Assembly (NCBI RefSeq): GCF_004364865.1
Contig: NZ_SOAU01000001.1
Location: 1,426,001 to 1,490,000, forward strand
Length of the DNA stretch: 64,000 nt
Direction of reading: 5' to 3'
From: Ilumatobacter fluminis
Lineage (GTDB): Bacteria; Actinomycetota; Acidimicrobiia; Acidimicrobiales; Ilumatobacteraceae
In this document: positions 1-8,250 of the stretch, in pieces
How the letters are laid out: each line of letters opens with the position of its first letter
Position numbering within the stretch: position 1 is the first letter of the stretch
Made by a program: the position numbers and the translations under genes
Notes under the pieces: generated by a model
Databases searched by the model: none
Told to the model about the DNA's origin: nothing
What the model saw: only the letters and a program-made list of their open reading frames with translations

Positions 1-582
1 GGGTCGGTCACGGGTCGACGGCAGCGTCGACCAGCCGGCCGCCAGCGCAACCGCGGTGATCGGGAGTTGGACGACGAAGATCATGCGCCAGTCGGCGATT
101 GCCAACAGCGCGGCCGTGAGGACCGGGCCGCCGAACCCCATCACGCCCCAGACGAGCGAGTTGGCGGCGAACGCTCGGGCCCGCAGCCGGGCCGGATAGG
201 CGAGACCCACCGCCGCCAGCGCCACCGAGATCACGAGTCCGCCGCCGATGCCCTGGAGTGCACGGGCCGTGACGAGCAGCGGCATGGTCGGCGCGATCGC
301 TGCGAGGGCACTCGACCCGAGGAACCACAGCCCGGTGGCCCGGAAAGTCCGGCGCACGCCGATCGCGTCGATGACCGGTCCGGCGGTGATCCCGGCCACC
401 GCCGAGGTGGCGAGGAAGGCGGTGATCACCCACGGCAGCAAGGCGACGTCGCCGAGGTCGTCGGCGATCGCCGGCAGTGCAGCCACGAGGGCGAGACCGT
501 CGAACGCGGCGATGGCCACGATCGTGAGGTTCGCGACCGTCACCCGGACGTACCGAGGCGACCAGATGCCACCCGTCGGCAT
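1..582 (-). CDS. MFS transporter, N-terminal part (cut by window edge)
   Basis: The reverse strand reads openly from an ATG at 582 to the window edge, giving 194 codons of a multi-pass membrane protein. Hydrophobic helices alternate with short loops, for example VAMAAFDGLALVAALPAIA and DWRMIFVVQLPITAVALAAG. The second is the usual 'WR.IF.iqlPi' signature after TM6 of drug-efflux MFS proteins, with a Gly-rich helix (LQGIGGGLVISVALA) before it. A GTG at 609 is an alternative start. The protein probably exports a small molecule by proton antiport; the substrate cannot be read. It is divergent from the helicase gene, with only about 70 bp between the starts, so the promoters share that gap. The C-terminal half lies outside the window. 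Confidence 0.8.
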   Translation of the reverse strand, partial: MPTGGIWSPRYVRVTVANLTIVAIAAFDGLALVAALPAIADDLGDVALLPWVITAFLATSAVAGITAGPVIDAIGVRRTFRATGLWFLGSSALAAIAPTMPLLVTARALQGIGGGLVISVALAAVGLAYPARLRARAFAANSLVWGVMGFGGPVLTAALLAIADWRMIFVVQLPITAVALAAGWSTLPSTRDRP

Positions 583-649
583 CTCGTCGTCGCGCCCCGC
601 CTCGTCCACGGGCGGCAACCTACCGCCGCGCCCCCTACCCTCGGCAGTG

Positions 650-3241
650 ATGCCCGTTGCCCCCGTCATCGAACACCTCCCACGAACCGGCGAACCCGAC
701 GACGTCGTCGCCGGGTTCGCCGACTACACGGCGCAGCTCGGCATCGAGCTGTACCCGGCGCAGGAGGAGGCCGTCATCGAGGTCGCGCTGGGCAACCACG
801 TGATCATGAACACGCCGACGGGGTCCGGCAAGTCGATGGTCGGAGCGGCGGCGCACTTCGCAGCGCTGGCGGCGGGGAAGCGAAGCGTGTACACGGCGCC
901 GATCAAGGCGCTCGTGAGCGAGAAGTTCTTCGCGCTGTCGCGCGAGTTCGGCCCCGACCTGGTCGGCATGGTGACGGGCGACGCCTCGGTCAACGCCGAC
1001 GCGCCGATCATCTGCTGCACCCAGGAGATCCTCGCCAACTGGGCGTTGCGTGACGGGCGACGGGCACCGGTCGACGTCGCCGTGGTCGACGAGTTCCACT
1101 ACTACGGCGACCCGCAGCGGGGGTGGGCCTGGCAGGTACCGCTGCTCGAACTCCCGCAGACGCAGTTCGTCCTCATGTCGGCGACGCTCGGCGACGTCGG
1201 GTTCTTCCGTCGCGACCTCACCGAACGAACCGGTCGTGAGACCGCGCTCGTGACATCGGTGCAGCGACCGGTCCCGCTCCACTTCGAGTACCGGACCAGC
1301 AGCCTCCACGCCAGCGTCAGCGACCTGCTCGAGTCGGGCAAGGCCCCGATCTATCTCGTCCACTTCACGCAGAAGGACGCCACCGATGCCGCCCAGAGCT
1401 ATGTGTCGCTCGACCCGCTCACGAAGGCGGAGAAAGACGCCGTCCGTGACGCGCTCGCCGGGTTCCGGTTCGACTCGCCGATCGGGCGCGATCTCCGACG
1501 GTTCATCACCGCCGGCGTCGGCGTGCACCACGCCGGGCTCCTCCCGAAGTATCGGCTCCTGGTCGAGAAGCTGGCGCAGCAGGGCCTCCTGAAGATCATC
1601 TGCGGCACGGACACCCTCGGCGTCGGCGTCAACGTGCCGATCCGATCGGTGCTGTTCACCCAGCTCTGCAAGTACGACGGCAACGGGGTGCGCATCCTGT
1701 CGAACCGCGAGTTCGCCCAGATCGCCGGGCGGGCGGGCCGGAAGGGGTTCGACGACGCCGGTGACGTGTGGGTGCAGGCACCGGCTCACGTCGTCGACAA
1801 CATCGAGGCGGAGCGCAAGGCAGCGGAGAAGGGACGCAAGAAGGTCGTCAAGAAGTCGCAGCCCGACCGCGGCTACGCGCACTGGACCGAGGACACCTTC
1901 GACAAGCTCGTCAACGGCAAGCCCGAGTCGTTGCAATCGCACTTCCAGGTCAGCCACCAGATGGTGATGCAGATGCTCGATCGTCCGGCCGAGTACGTCG
2001 AGCACGACGACGACCCGGAGGGTGAGCGGATCGACGGATGCCGGGCGCTGCGTTCGCTGTTGACCGACAATCACGAGACGCGGAAGCGTCAGCGGCAGCA
2101 CATCCGGCGGGCGATCGCGATCTACCGGTCCCTCGTCGCCGCCGACCTGCTCGAGTTCCCCGATGAGCCGGACGAGCTGGGCCGCTCCGTTCGCGTCAAC
2201 TTCGATCTGCAGGACGAGTTCGCGCTGCACCAGCCCCTGTCGCTGTGGGCGTTCGAGGCGATCGGTCGGCTCGACGCCGCGGAGGCCGAGGCGACCGATG
2301 GCGACGTCGATCCCGTCACCCATGCGCTCAACGTGCTCAGCATTGTCGAGGCGGTGCAGGAGAACCCGGGCGTGGTCATCGCCGCCCAGGTGAAGCGGGC
2401 CAAGGACGAGCTGATGTCGGAGATGAAGGCATCGGGCGTCGAGTACGAGGAGCGCATGGAACGGCTCGCGCAGGTCGAGAACCCGAAACCGAACCGTGAG
2501 TGGACCTACGCCGACTTCGACGGCTTCCGGCAACGGCACCCATGGGTCGGGAGCGACAACGTGCGACCGAAATCGATCGCCCGCGAGATGTTCGAGCGGG
2601 CGATGACGTTCGGCGAATACGTCCAGGACTACGGCCTGAAGCGTTCGGAGGGCGTGGTGTTGCGCTACCTGTCCGACGTGTACAAGGGGCTCGTCCAGAA
2701 TGTGCCCGACGAGCACCGCACCGACGATCTCGACGATGTGATCGCGTGGCTCGGCGCCGTGGTCCGCCAAGTCGACTCCAGCCTGATCGACGAGTGGGAG
2801 CGGCTCCTGCACCCCGACGACGATCCCGAGGAGCAGGTGCGTCCCGAGGGTGCCGCCGAGCGGACGATCGTCGACGACGAGCGGGCCTTCCGCGTCATGG
2901 TGCGCAACACCCTGTTCGACTGGGTGCAGCGACTCGCCCGGCGCCAGGGCTACGACGCCCTGCTCGCCGAGACGAGCCGGGAACTCTGGGACGGTCCGGA
3001 GTCGGTCGCCGAGGCGATGGCGCCCTACTGGCTCGAGTTCGACGAGATCGGCATCGGTGCGTTGGCACGCGGCAGCGCGCTGTTCCGCTTCGACCGCTCG
3101 ACCGGGCACGTCGTCCAGGCACTCGATGATCCGGACGAGACGGGGGAGTGGGCGATCACCGCCGAGGTCGATCTCGCCGAGTCAGCCGAGCGAGGCTCGC
3201 CGGTCATCCGCCTCATCGCCATCGGATCACGTGCGTCCTGA
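650..3241 (+). CDS. Ski2-like DEAD/DEAH-box RNA helicase with DUF3516-type C-terminus
   Basis: An 863-residue superfamily 2 helicase. Walker A is NTPTGSGKS (Lys61), the Walker B/DEVH-type box is VVDEFHYYGDP (Asp147-His150), motif III is LMSATLG, and motif VI is QIAGRAGRKGFDD, which is the Ski2/Mtr4/HelY pattern. A long C-terminal region without helicase motifs matches what I recall of the DUF3516 helicases of Actinobacteria. The role is inferred to be ATP-driven RNA or RNP unwinding in the cytoplasm; no accessory domain reveals the substrate. The ATG at 650 is chosen because the protein reads MPVAPVIEHLPRTGEP from there and the open frame further upstream overlaps the divergent MFS gene. The gene appears monocistronic. 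Confidence 0.9.
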   Translation: MPVAPVIEHLPRTGEPDDVVAGFADYTAQLGIELYPAQEEAVIEVALGNHVIMNTPTGSGKSMVGAAAHFAALAAGKRSVYTAPIKALVSEKFFALSREFGPDLVGMVTGDASVNADAPIICCTQEILANWALRDGRRAPVDVAVVDEFHYYGDPQRGWAWQVPLLELPQTQFVLMSATLGDVGFFRRDLTERTGRETALVTSVQRPVPLHFEYRTSSLHASVSDLLESGKAPIYLVHFTQKDATDAAQSYVSLDPLTKAEKDAVRDALAGFRFDSPIGRDLRRFITAGVGVHHAGLLPKYRLLVEKLAQQGLLKIICGTDTLGVGVNVPIRSVLFTQLCKYDGNGVRILSNREFAQIAGRAGRKGFDDAGDVWVQAPAHVVDNIEAERKAAEKGRKKVVKKSQPDRGYAHWTEDTFDKLVNGKPESLQSHFQVSHQMVMQMLDRPAEYVEHDDDPEGERIDGCRALRSLLTDNHETRKRQRQHIRRAIAIYRSLVAADLLEFPDEPDELGRSVRVNFDLQDEFALHQPLSLWAFEAIGRLDAAEAEATDGDVDPVTHALNVLSIVEAVQENPGVVIAAQVKRAKDELMSEMKASGVEYEERMERLAQVENPKPNREWTYADFDGFRQRHPWVGSDNVRPKSIAREMFERAMTFGEYVQDYGLKRSEGVVLRYLSDVYKGLVQNVPDEHRTDDLDDVIAWLGAVVRQVDSSLIDEWERLLHPDDDPEEQVRPEGAAERTIVDDERAFRVMVRNTLFDWVQRLARRQGYDALLAETSRELWDGPESVAEAMAPYWLEFDEIGIGALARGSALFRFDRSTGHVVQALDDPDETGEWAITAEVDLAESAERGSPVIRLIAIGSRAS

Positions 3242-3369
3242 CCGCACCGATCGAATCACCCGAACGAGGGTTGCGGGCGGGAACGTCGTGCGGCACGTTT
3301 GGGGCAGAGCGGTGGTGGGCACCCCTCGGCCCGAGTGGCGCATGAACGTGACGAGACGAACGTGACGAG

Positions 3370-3774
3370 ATGAACGACGACGACAGTGGGAACGGCGAAC
3401 GATCCGACGAGCGTCGCCCGTATCGATTCCGGATCGACCTGACCGCCGAGGTGTCGTCGATCGGGACCGCCCGTCGGTTCGTTCGCGAGTCCCTCCGGCG
3501 ACTCGGCACAGCCAGCGCCGACGCCGAGCTCGCCGTCAGTGAGATGTTCACCGCCGCACTGGCCGATGCAACGAGTGACGACCGGATCGAGGTCGAGGTT
3601 CGGCGCCGCGGGCCCGAGATCGACATCGATGTCAGCTCGCTGCACGGGCGGCACGATCTCGACCCGGTGCAGCGTGCGGTCATGAAGGCGGTCGGCGACT
3701 TCTACGCCCGGCGCGACATCGGCGACACCGAGGTCCAGTCGTACGGCTACGCCCTCCCCGCCGCCGGGACCTGA
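3370..3774 (+). CDS. Degenerate RsbW-like (HATPase) protein
   Basis: A 134-residue soluble protein. Residues around 35-65 (ARRFVRESLRRLG...ADAELAVSEMFTAALADA) align by eye with the start of anti-sigma-factor kinases of the RsbW/HATPase_c_2 family, where the N-box reads E-x-x-T-N-A. Here the Asn is absent (EMFTAAL) and no DxGxG box follows, the nearest stretch being DIDVSSLHG. ATP binding is therefore doubtful, and the protein may be a non-catalytic partner-switch remnant. It starts 128 bp after the helicase on the same strand. The gap carries the direct repeat GAACGTGACGAGA. Nothing upstream looks like its usual anti-anti-sigma partner. An unrelated small protein remains possible. Confidence 0.5.
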   Translation: MNDDDSGNGERSDERRPYRFRIDLTAEVSSIGTARRFVRESLRRLGTASADAELAVSEMFTAALADATSDDRIEVEVRRRGPEIDIDVSSLHGRHDLDPVQRAVMKAVGDFYARRDIGDTEVQSYGYALPAAGT

Positions 3775-3780
3775 ATGGGC

Positions 3781-4683
3781 TCAGCGACCGGACAGCGCCT
3801 CGACGATCGGGGCGAACGCCTCGGGCTCTCGGACCACGTAGTGGGAGATGCCCGTGCGGTCACGGAGACGTTGGAGCTTGTCGACGATCTGATCGACCGA
3901 GCCCGACAAGGCGAACGGTGTGTCGTTCACGGTCTGCTCGTCGAGTTCGAACCGCTCACCGAGCTCGGCAGCGCTCGGCGCGTCGTCGCCCACGAAGCAC
4001 GCCTGCACGAGCGCCGAGCGCTCGATCCGGCGCCCGTCGGACGCTTCGGTGAGCCACTCGGCGCGCCGCTCGACCGCGGCGAGTGCGAAGCCGCCCGCGG
4101 TCGGCGACCCGTCGGACGCATGGACGAGTCCGGTGAACTGGAAGATGTCGGCGTACCGGCCGGCGACGGCGACGACTCGTCGTCCGAATCCGCCGATCAG
4201 GATCGGGACCGGGCGAGCCGGGCGGATACCGAGGTCGTCGAGCTCGACGTCGTGATGGGCGCCCGTCCGATGGCACGACCCGTCGGTGAGGAGATCGCGG
4301 AGGATCGCCGCGCACTCGTCGAATCGATCGACCCGTTCCTTGGGCGGGCGGAGCTCGAGGCCGATCGCCTCGTGCTCGCTCGCGGCATAACCGGTGCCGA
4401 GGCCGAGGATCATGCGACCGCCGCTCAGGACGTCGGCGGTGGCGACGGAGCGGGCGAGCAGCGCCGGGTGGTGGAACTCGTTGTTGAGGACCAGCGGTCC
4501 GAACGCGATCCGTTCGGTGGCCGCCGCGGCGTGCACGAGCGGCACGTACGGGTCGGCCCCACCGATGTGGTCGGAGGAGTAGAGCTCGTCGTAGCCGAGC
4601 GACTCGACGGTGCGGGCGAGGGCAACGGTGGCTGCCGGGTCGCGCCACGGCCCGCCCTGAACGGCGAAACGGAACGGATGCAT
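3781..4683 (-). CDS. LLM-class F420-dependent oxidoreductase (TIGR03621-like)
   Basis: A 300-residue luciferase-like monooxygenase fold: RFAVQGGPWRDPAATVALARTVESLGYDELYSSDHIG at the N-terminus, then the Gly-rich MILGLGTGYAASEHEAIGLELRPPKERVDRFDE block, then PVPILIGGFGRRVVAVAGRYADI. These are hallmarks of the actinobacterial F420-using branch (TIGR03621 type). It presumably transfers hydride between F420 and an organic substrate in the cytoplasm; the substrate is unknown. It converges with the RsbW-like gene, with only 6 bp between the two stops, and is divergent from the acyl-CoA dehydrogenase. Confidence 0.85.
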   Translation of the reverse strand: MHPFRFAVQGGPWRDPAATVALARTVESLGYDELYSSDHIGGADPYVPLVHAAAATERIAFGPLVLNNEFHHPALLARSVATADVLSGGRMILGLGTGYAASEHEAIGLELRPPKERVDRFDECAAILRDLLTDGSCHRTGAHHDVELDDLGIRPARPVPILIGGFGRRVVAVAGRYADIFQFTGLVHASDGSPTAGGFALAAVERRAEWLTEASDGRRIERSALVQACFVGDDAPSAAELGERFELDEQTVNDTPFALSGSVDQIVDKLQRLRDRTGISHYVVREPEAFAPIVEALSGR

Positions 4684-4857
4684 CGCGCTGCACCGTAGCG
4701 TCGCTCCGACACCGGATCGGCCCGGGGCTCGCCCTACGGTCGTGCCATCGACACGAACCCCTCAGCGCCATCTCACGACGAGTTCCGAGCATCGGCAGCA
4801 GCGTTCATCGCCGCTGCCGTCGAGGCCGACGAGCACTGCCCCGGCTTCGGCGCGATC

Positions 4858-5871
4858 ATGCCGCCGGCGCTCCACGATCGAGCGCGTGCCTGGCAGCGCC
4901 GTGTGCACGAGGCCGGCTTCGCGGGCATCCACTGGCCGGAGGAATACGGCGGGCGCGGACTCGACCGGAGCTACACGGCGATCTGGTCGGAGGAGTGTGC
5001 CAAGGCCCGCGTGCAGCCGTATCTGAACCTCCAGGGACTGATCCTCGCGGGGGAGGCGATCCTGCGGAGCGGGACCGACGAGCAGAAGCGGCGCTACCTG
5101 CCCTCGACGCTGTCGGGGGAGACGCTGTGGTGCCAGTTGTTCTCCGAGCCCGACGCGGGCTCCGACCTGGCCGGGCTGAAGGCGACGGCGGTACGCGACG
5201 GTGAGCACTACGTCCTGAACGGGCAGAAGGTGTGGTGCTCGAACGGGCAGTTCGCCGAGCAGGGCATCCTCCTCGCCCGCACCGATCCGACCGAACCCGG
5301 CCATCGGGGCATCTCGTTCTTCCTGCTCGACATGGCAACACCGGGCGTCGACGTGCGCCCGCTCACCCAGATGACCGGCGACCAGGAGTTCTGCGAGGTG
5401 TTCCTCGACGATGCCGAGACCCCGGTCGACACCCTGCTCGGTCCCGAGCACGGCGGCTGGCTCGTCGCGATGGAGGTGCTCCAGGACGAACGCGGGTCGA
5501 GCGGCGCGTCGGGGTTGATCAGCCTCGAGCGACGGCTCGCGTATCTCGCTTCGCTGAAGGGCGACGACCAGGTGCTCGGCGACGAGCTGATGAGGCTGCT
5601 CGTTCGGGGCCATGCACTGAAGGCGATGCTGATGCGCTCGGGCGCCGGCCCGGCCGCTGCGTCGGCGGCGAAGCTGCTGCGCACCGAACTCGAATTCGAT
5701 GCCGAGCTGCTCGAGGCGACGCTTCGCGGCGCTGACGGGATGCTGGCCGGTGAGTCGACCGACCGGATGCTCTATGCGCCGGGCATGAAGATCGCAGGCG
5801 GGTCGAGCGAGATCCAACGCAACATCATCGGCGAACGCCTGCTCGGGCTCCCGAGAGAACCCCGACCCTGA
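4858..5871 (+). CDS. Acyl-CoA dehydrogenase
   Basis: An FAD-dependent acyl-CoA dehydrogenase. From the first canonical in-frame start (ATG 4858) the protein has 337 residues, with GIHWPEEYGGRG, the flavin-binding segment WCQLFSEPDAGSDLAGLKA, WCSNGQ, and the C-terminal AGGSSEIQRNIIGERLLGLPR. That C-terminus is the standard ACAD nucleotide/FAD-proximal motif. The family normally begins about 40 residues earlier. The same frame does continue upstream to 4699 with a convincing ACAD N-terminus (DEFRASAAAFIAAAVEAD), but it contains no ATG, GTG or TTG there. Either ATC at 4747 is used, or a one-base shift hides a GTG at 4742, or the sequence has an error. It probably oxidises an acyl-CoA in a beta-oxidation-like pathway. 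Confidence 0.85.
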   Translation: MPPALHDRARAWQRRVHEAGFAGIHWPEEYGGRGLDRSYTAIWSEECAKARVQPYLNLQGLILAGEAILRSGTDEQKRRYLPSTLSGETLWCQLFSEPDAGSDLAGLKATAVRDGEHYVLNGQKVWCSNGQFAEQGILLARTDPTEPGHRGISFFLLDMATPGVDVRPLTQMTGDQEFCEVFLDDAETPVDTLLGPEHGGWLVAMEVLQDERGSSGASGLISLERRLAYLASLKGDDQVLGDELMRLLVRGHALKAMLMRSGAGPAAASAAKLLRTELEFDAELLEATLRGADGMLAGESTDRMLYAPGMKIAGGSSEIQRNIIGERLLGLPREPRP

Positions 5872-5912
5872 GGGGGTTTGGCGGTTCGTGCCGCCGGGTA
5901 CACCGGCGCACG

Positions 5913-6092
5913 ATGCAGCGCTCGCTCGACTCCGATCCGACCGTGCCGCCGGTTCCGACGCCCGATCCCGACGTGCCGCCGCCCCACCGCCCGGCTCCGG
6001 CCGAGCCGCCGACGCCGATCATCCCCGATCCGCTCCCGCCGAAGCCGGAGCCGATGGTGCCCGAGCGTCCGCCGGAACTTCCCGGCGAATGA
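5913..6092 (+). CDS. Small proline-rich hypothetical protein
   Basis: An ATG at 5913 opens a 59-residue frame ending at TGA 6090-6092, directly abutting the convergent stop of the anti-sigma gene at 6093. About one residue in three is proline (PTPDPDVPPPHRPAPAEPPT and PDPLPPKPEP), with few hydrophobics, so it would be disordered and soluble. There is no clear Shine-Dalgarno sequence. Proline-rich reading frames arise easily by chance in CCG/CCC-rich DNA, so this call is tentative. An inverted repeat (CGCCGG...CCGGCG, 6070-6087) near its end may act as the terminator between the two convergent genes. Confidence 0.3.
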   Translation: MQRSLDSDPTVPPVPTPDPDVPPPHRPAPAEPPTPIIPDPLPPKPEPMVPERPPELPGE

Positions 6093-6743
6093 TCAGACGA
6101 GGGCGCCGCGCAGGATCGACCGACCCGAATGGGTCTCGTCGCCGTCGTGCGGCTCGATGCTGATGTCGACCACCGTGAACACCGCGGGGTCGTAGCCCGC
6201 CGGCACGGCGAATGTTCGATCGCCGTCGGGGTCGATGTCGCCGAGCGAGACCAGATCGACGACGTTGCCGTCGGCGTCGGCCTCGATGAGCCACAGTTCG
6301 AGCGACGCGTCGCTTTCTGCGTCGAAGGGGAGTGCGTCGTCATCGATGCGGATGAACTCTGCGCCGTCGTCGTCGACGAGCACGGCGCTCGCCACGGCGT
6401 CTTCGCCGGCCGGGTCGAACCCGGGAGCGAAGGCGAGATCGGCGCTGGCGAGTTCGGTCGATGACGGGGAGTTCGTCACGGCGAACACACCGACCGCCAC
6501 CACGAGGATGACGGCGGCTGCGGCAGAGAGGGGCAGCATCCACGAACGCCGGCGCCCGAACGGGGCAGCCACGACGGTGGCGCCACCGCCGACGGTCTGC
6601 GGTTCGTCGAGGGCGAGCTGTGCGGCAATGCCCTCCCAAACGGAATCAGGGGGAGTCTCGAGCTCCAGATCGGTGGGGTCGAGGTCGCGGAGCATCGTTT
6701 CGATGTCGGCGAACTCCGGTTCGAAGGTCGAGTCGTCAGGCAT
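6093..6743 (-). CDS. RskA-like anti-sigma factor
   Basis: A 216-residue single-pass membrane protein. Residues 1-65 form the acidic cytoplasmic sigma-binding part (PEFADIETMLRDLDPTDLELETPP...). About residues 71-91 (MLPLSAAAAVILVVAVGVFAV) are the transmembrane helix. The outer part contains the anti-sigma-K C-terminal pattern SLELWLIEADADGNVVDLVSLGDIDPDGDRTFAVPAGYDP...VVDISIEPHDG. This is the RskA domain order; such proteins are cut by regulated proteolysis to free the sigma factor. Its start overlaps the end of the sigma gene by 8 bp, which implies coupled translation. It lies last in the DUF4397-sortase-sigma-anti-sigma operon, so the signal sensed is probably at the envelope. Confidence 0.9.
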   Translation of the reverse strand: MPDDSTFEPEFADIETMLRDLDPTDLELETPPDSVWEGIAAQLALDEPQTVGGGATVVAAPFGRRRSWMLPLSAAAAVILVVAVGVFAVTNSPSSTELASADLAFAPGFDPAGEDAVASAVLVDDDGAEFIRIDDDALPFDAESDASLELWLIEADADGNVVDLVSLGDIDPDGDRTFAVPAGYDPAVFTVVDISIEPHDGDETHSGRSILRGALV

Positions 6744-7287
6744 GGTTCACCTCCAGTTGCTGACGGAGTCGCTGGAGCCCACGACGGATGTCGCTCTTCA
6801 CGGTGCCGAGCGGGAGCCCGGTTTGCTCTGCGATCTGTTGATGAGTGAGGTCGTCGACGTAGGCCATGTGGATCACGGTCCGGCTGCGGTCGGGGAGTTG
6901 CTCGAGCACGTTCGCCACGAGCATCTTGTCGGCAAGCCGGTCGACCGTAGGTTCGGAGTGAACGTCGGCTTGGATGTAGGTGTCTTCGTCGGCACGACGG
7001 TCGGCGTGTCGACGCTCCGAACGGAGATGATCGATGATTCGGCGTTTCGTGATACCGACGAGCCACTGCCCGAGGTTGCCCTTGGCCGGGTCGAACTGTT
7101 CGCGACCTTTCCAGGCGCTGACGAACACCTCTTGGGTGACATCGTTGGCGGTATCGGCGTCGAGCGCTCGACGGCACAGGTTGTACACGAGCTTGCCGTG
7201 GGCGTCGTACACCGCTCGCAGGTCGGCGTGACCGGCGGCGAACGCCGCGTCGAGCGACTCGCTCGTCGTTGTCGGATCGGCGGGCAC
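6736..7287 (-). CDS. ECF sigma factor, SigK-like
   Basis: From GTG 7287 the protein has 183 residues with the two ECF domains. Region 2 is DLRAVYDAHGKLVYNLCRRALDADTANDVTQEVFVSAWKGREQFDPAKGNLGQWLVGITKRRIIDHLRS. Region 4 is LPDRSRTVIHMAYVDDLTHQQIAEQTGLPLGTVKSDIRRGLQRLRQQL, with its helix-turn-helix. Pairing with an RskA-type anti-sigma factor places it near the SigK group. Longer in-frame starts exist, but they overlap the sortase gene. It sits 65 bp after the sortase stop and overlaps the anti-sigma start by 8 bp, so sigma and inhibitor are made together. It likely activates its own operon (see the candidate promoter at 9218-9246). Confidence 0.9.
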   Translation of the reverse strand: MPADPTTTSESLDAAFAAGHADLRAVYDAHGKLVYNLCRRALDADTANDVTQEVFVSAWKGREQFDPAKGNLGQWLVGITKRRIIDHLRSERRHADRRADEDTYIQADVHSEPTVDRLADKMLVANVLEQLPDRSRTVIHMAYVDDLTHQQIAEQTGLPLGTVKSDIRRGLQRLRQQLEVNHA

Positions 7288-7352
7288 GCTCCGATGGTAT
7301 CCAGAGGCGGCACGGGCCCAACCTGTTCCGGCGGGGGTCGGCGCAGCCAGGC

Positions 7353-8225
7353 TCACGTCGCGCCCGCCTGGATCTCGTCGACCGGAACCGCGTAGACGAC
7401 GATGTTCTCCCGGTATCTGCGGATGTCGGGGTTGTAGCTGCCACCGCACGTGATCAGCACCAGTGATTCGGGACCGGTGTTGCGCCAGATGCGGTTGCGG
7501 GGCAGGTCGTCCTTGCCGTAGATGGTGCGTTCGACGACCTCGTAGACGCGGGTCGTGCCGTCGTCGAGCACGACGTCGATCCGCTCGCCCGGCTCCATCT
7601 CGCCGAGTCGGTAGAAGGGGCCGAGATTCCGGTTCCACGTGACGTGCGCAGCGAGAACGGTGGCGCCGGGGGCGCCGGGCGTGGCGCCGTACTGGTACCA
7701 CCCGATCTCGGTCTCGTCGGGCACCTCGAGCTCACCGTTGTCCTCGAGCCCGACCGCTCGCACCGGACGCAACACGTCGATCGTGGGGATGACGAGTGCG
7801 GTGGGGCGGGCGCGTGGCTCGATGACCGGGGGGATCGCCGATCCGGCCGGGCCGAGGAATTCGGCGAGCGGCGAGAGCGGCACGGTGGTGGTGGGTGCGG
7901 TGGACATCGCGGTGTCGGAGTCGGAGTTGTCGGTTTCGTCGTCGTCGGTGTCAGGGGTGCCGGAGTCGGCGGTATCGGGGTTGTCGTCGTTGCCGGTGTC
8001 GGTATCGGTGTTGTTCTCGACCGGTGCGGCGTTGCCTCGGGGGGCGATGGTGGACGGGGGAACGGTGGCGACGACGGTCTCGACCTCGAGGGTGACCTGG
8101 TCGGGATCGGGGGTGTCCCGGGCCTGCCAGGCAACCCATGCGGCGCCGAGGGCGCACAGCACGGCGAGACCGAGCAACGCCCGACCCACACCACGGGTGC
8201 GGGTGGGTCGGGCGTCGGTGCTCAT
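7353..8225 (-). CDS. Class F sortase
   Basis: A 290-residue membrane-anchored cysteine transpeptidase. Residues 15-31 (ALLGLAVLCALGAAWVA) form an N-terminal signal-anchor helix. A long acidic/Thr-Asp-rich spacer (about 35-115) follows, then the sortase barrel. Catalytic residues are visible: His194 in AAHVTWN, Cys260 in VLITCGGSYNP, and Arg272 in RRYRENIVVYAVP. The ITCGG cysteine motif and N-terminal topology match the actinobacterial class F sortases. Such enzymes cleave an LPXTG-like signal of a secreted protein and attach it to the cell envelope. The gene begins 25 bp after the DUF4397 gene, which encodes a protein with a sorting-signal-like tail, so that protein is the likely dedicated substrate. 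Confidence 0.9.
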   Translation of the reverse strand: MSTDARPTRTRGVGRALLGLAVLCALGAAWVAWQARDTPDPDQVTLEVETVVATVPPSTIAPRGNAAPVENNTDTDTGNDDNPDTADSGTPDTDDDETDNSDSDTAMSTAPTTTVPLSPLAEFLGPAGSAIPPVIEPRARPTALVIPTIDVLRPVRAVGLEDNGELEVPDETEIGWYQYGATPGAPGATVLAAHVTWNRNLGPFYRLGEMEPGERIDVVLDDGTTRVYEVVERTIYGKDDLPRNRIWRNTGPESLVLITCGGSYNPDIRRYRENIVVYAVPVDEIQAGAT

Positions 8226-8250
8226 CGTCGGATGGTGTTCGTCGGGTTGC

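Noticed and set aside
635-3109. A long open frame on the minus strand opposite the helicase
   Set aside because: It is the antisense image of a high-GC gene with clear helicase motifs; its own translation is Arg/Leu/Val-rich and has no domain.
4742-5026. A GTG-started frame overlapping the acyl-CoA dehydrogenase start
   Set aside because: Translation is Arg/Ser-rich with no ACAD motifs; it is relevant only as a possible frameshift partner.
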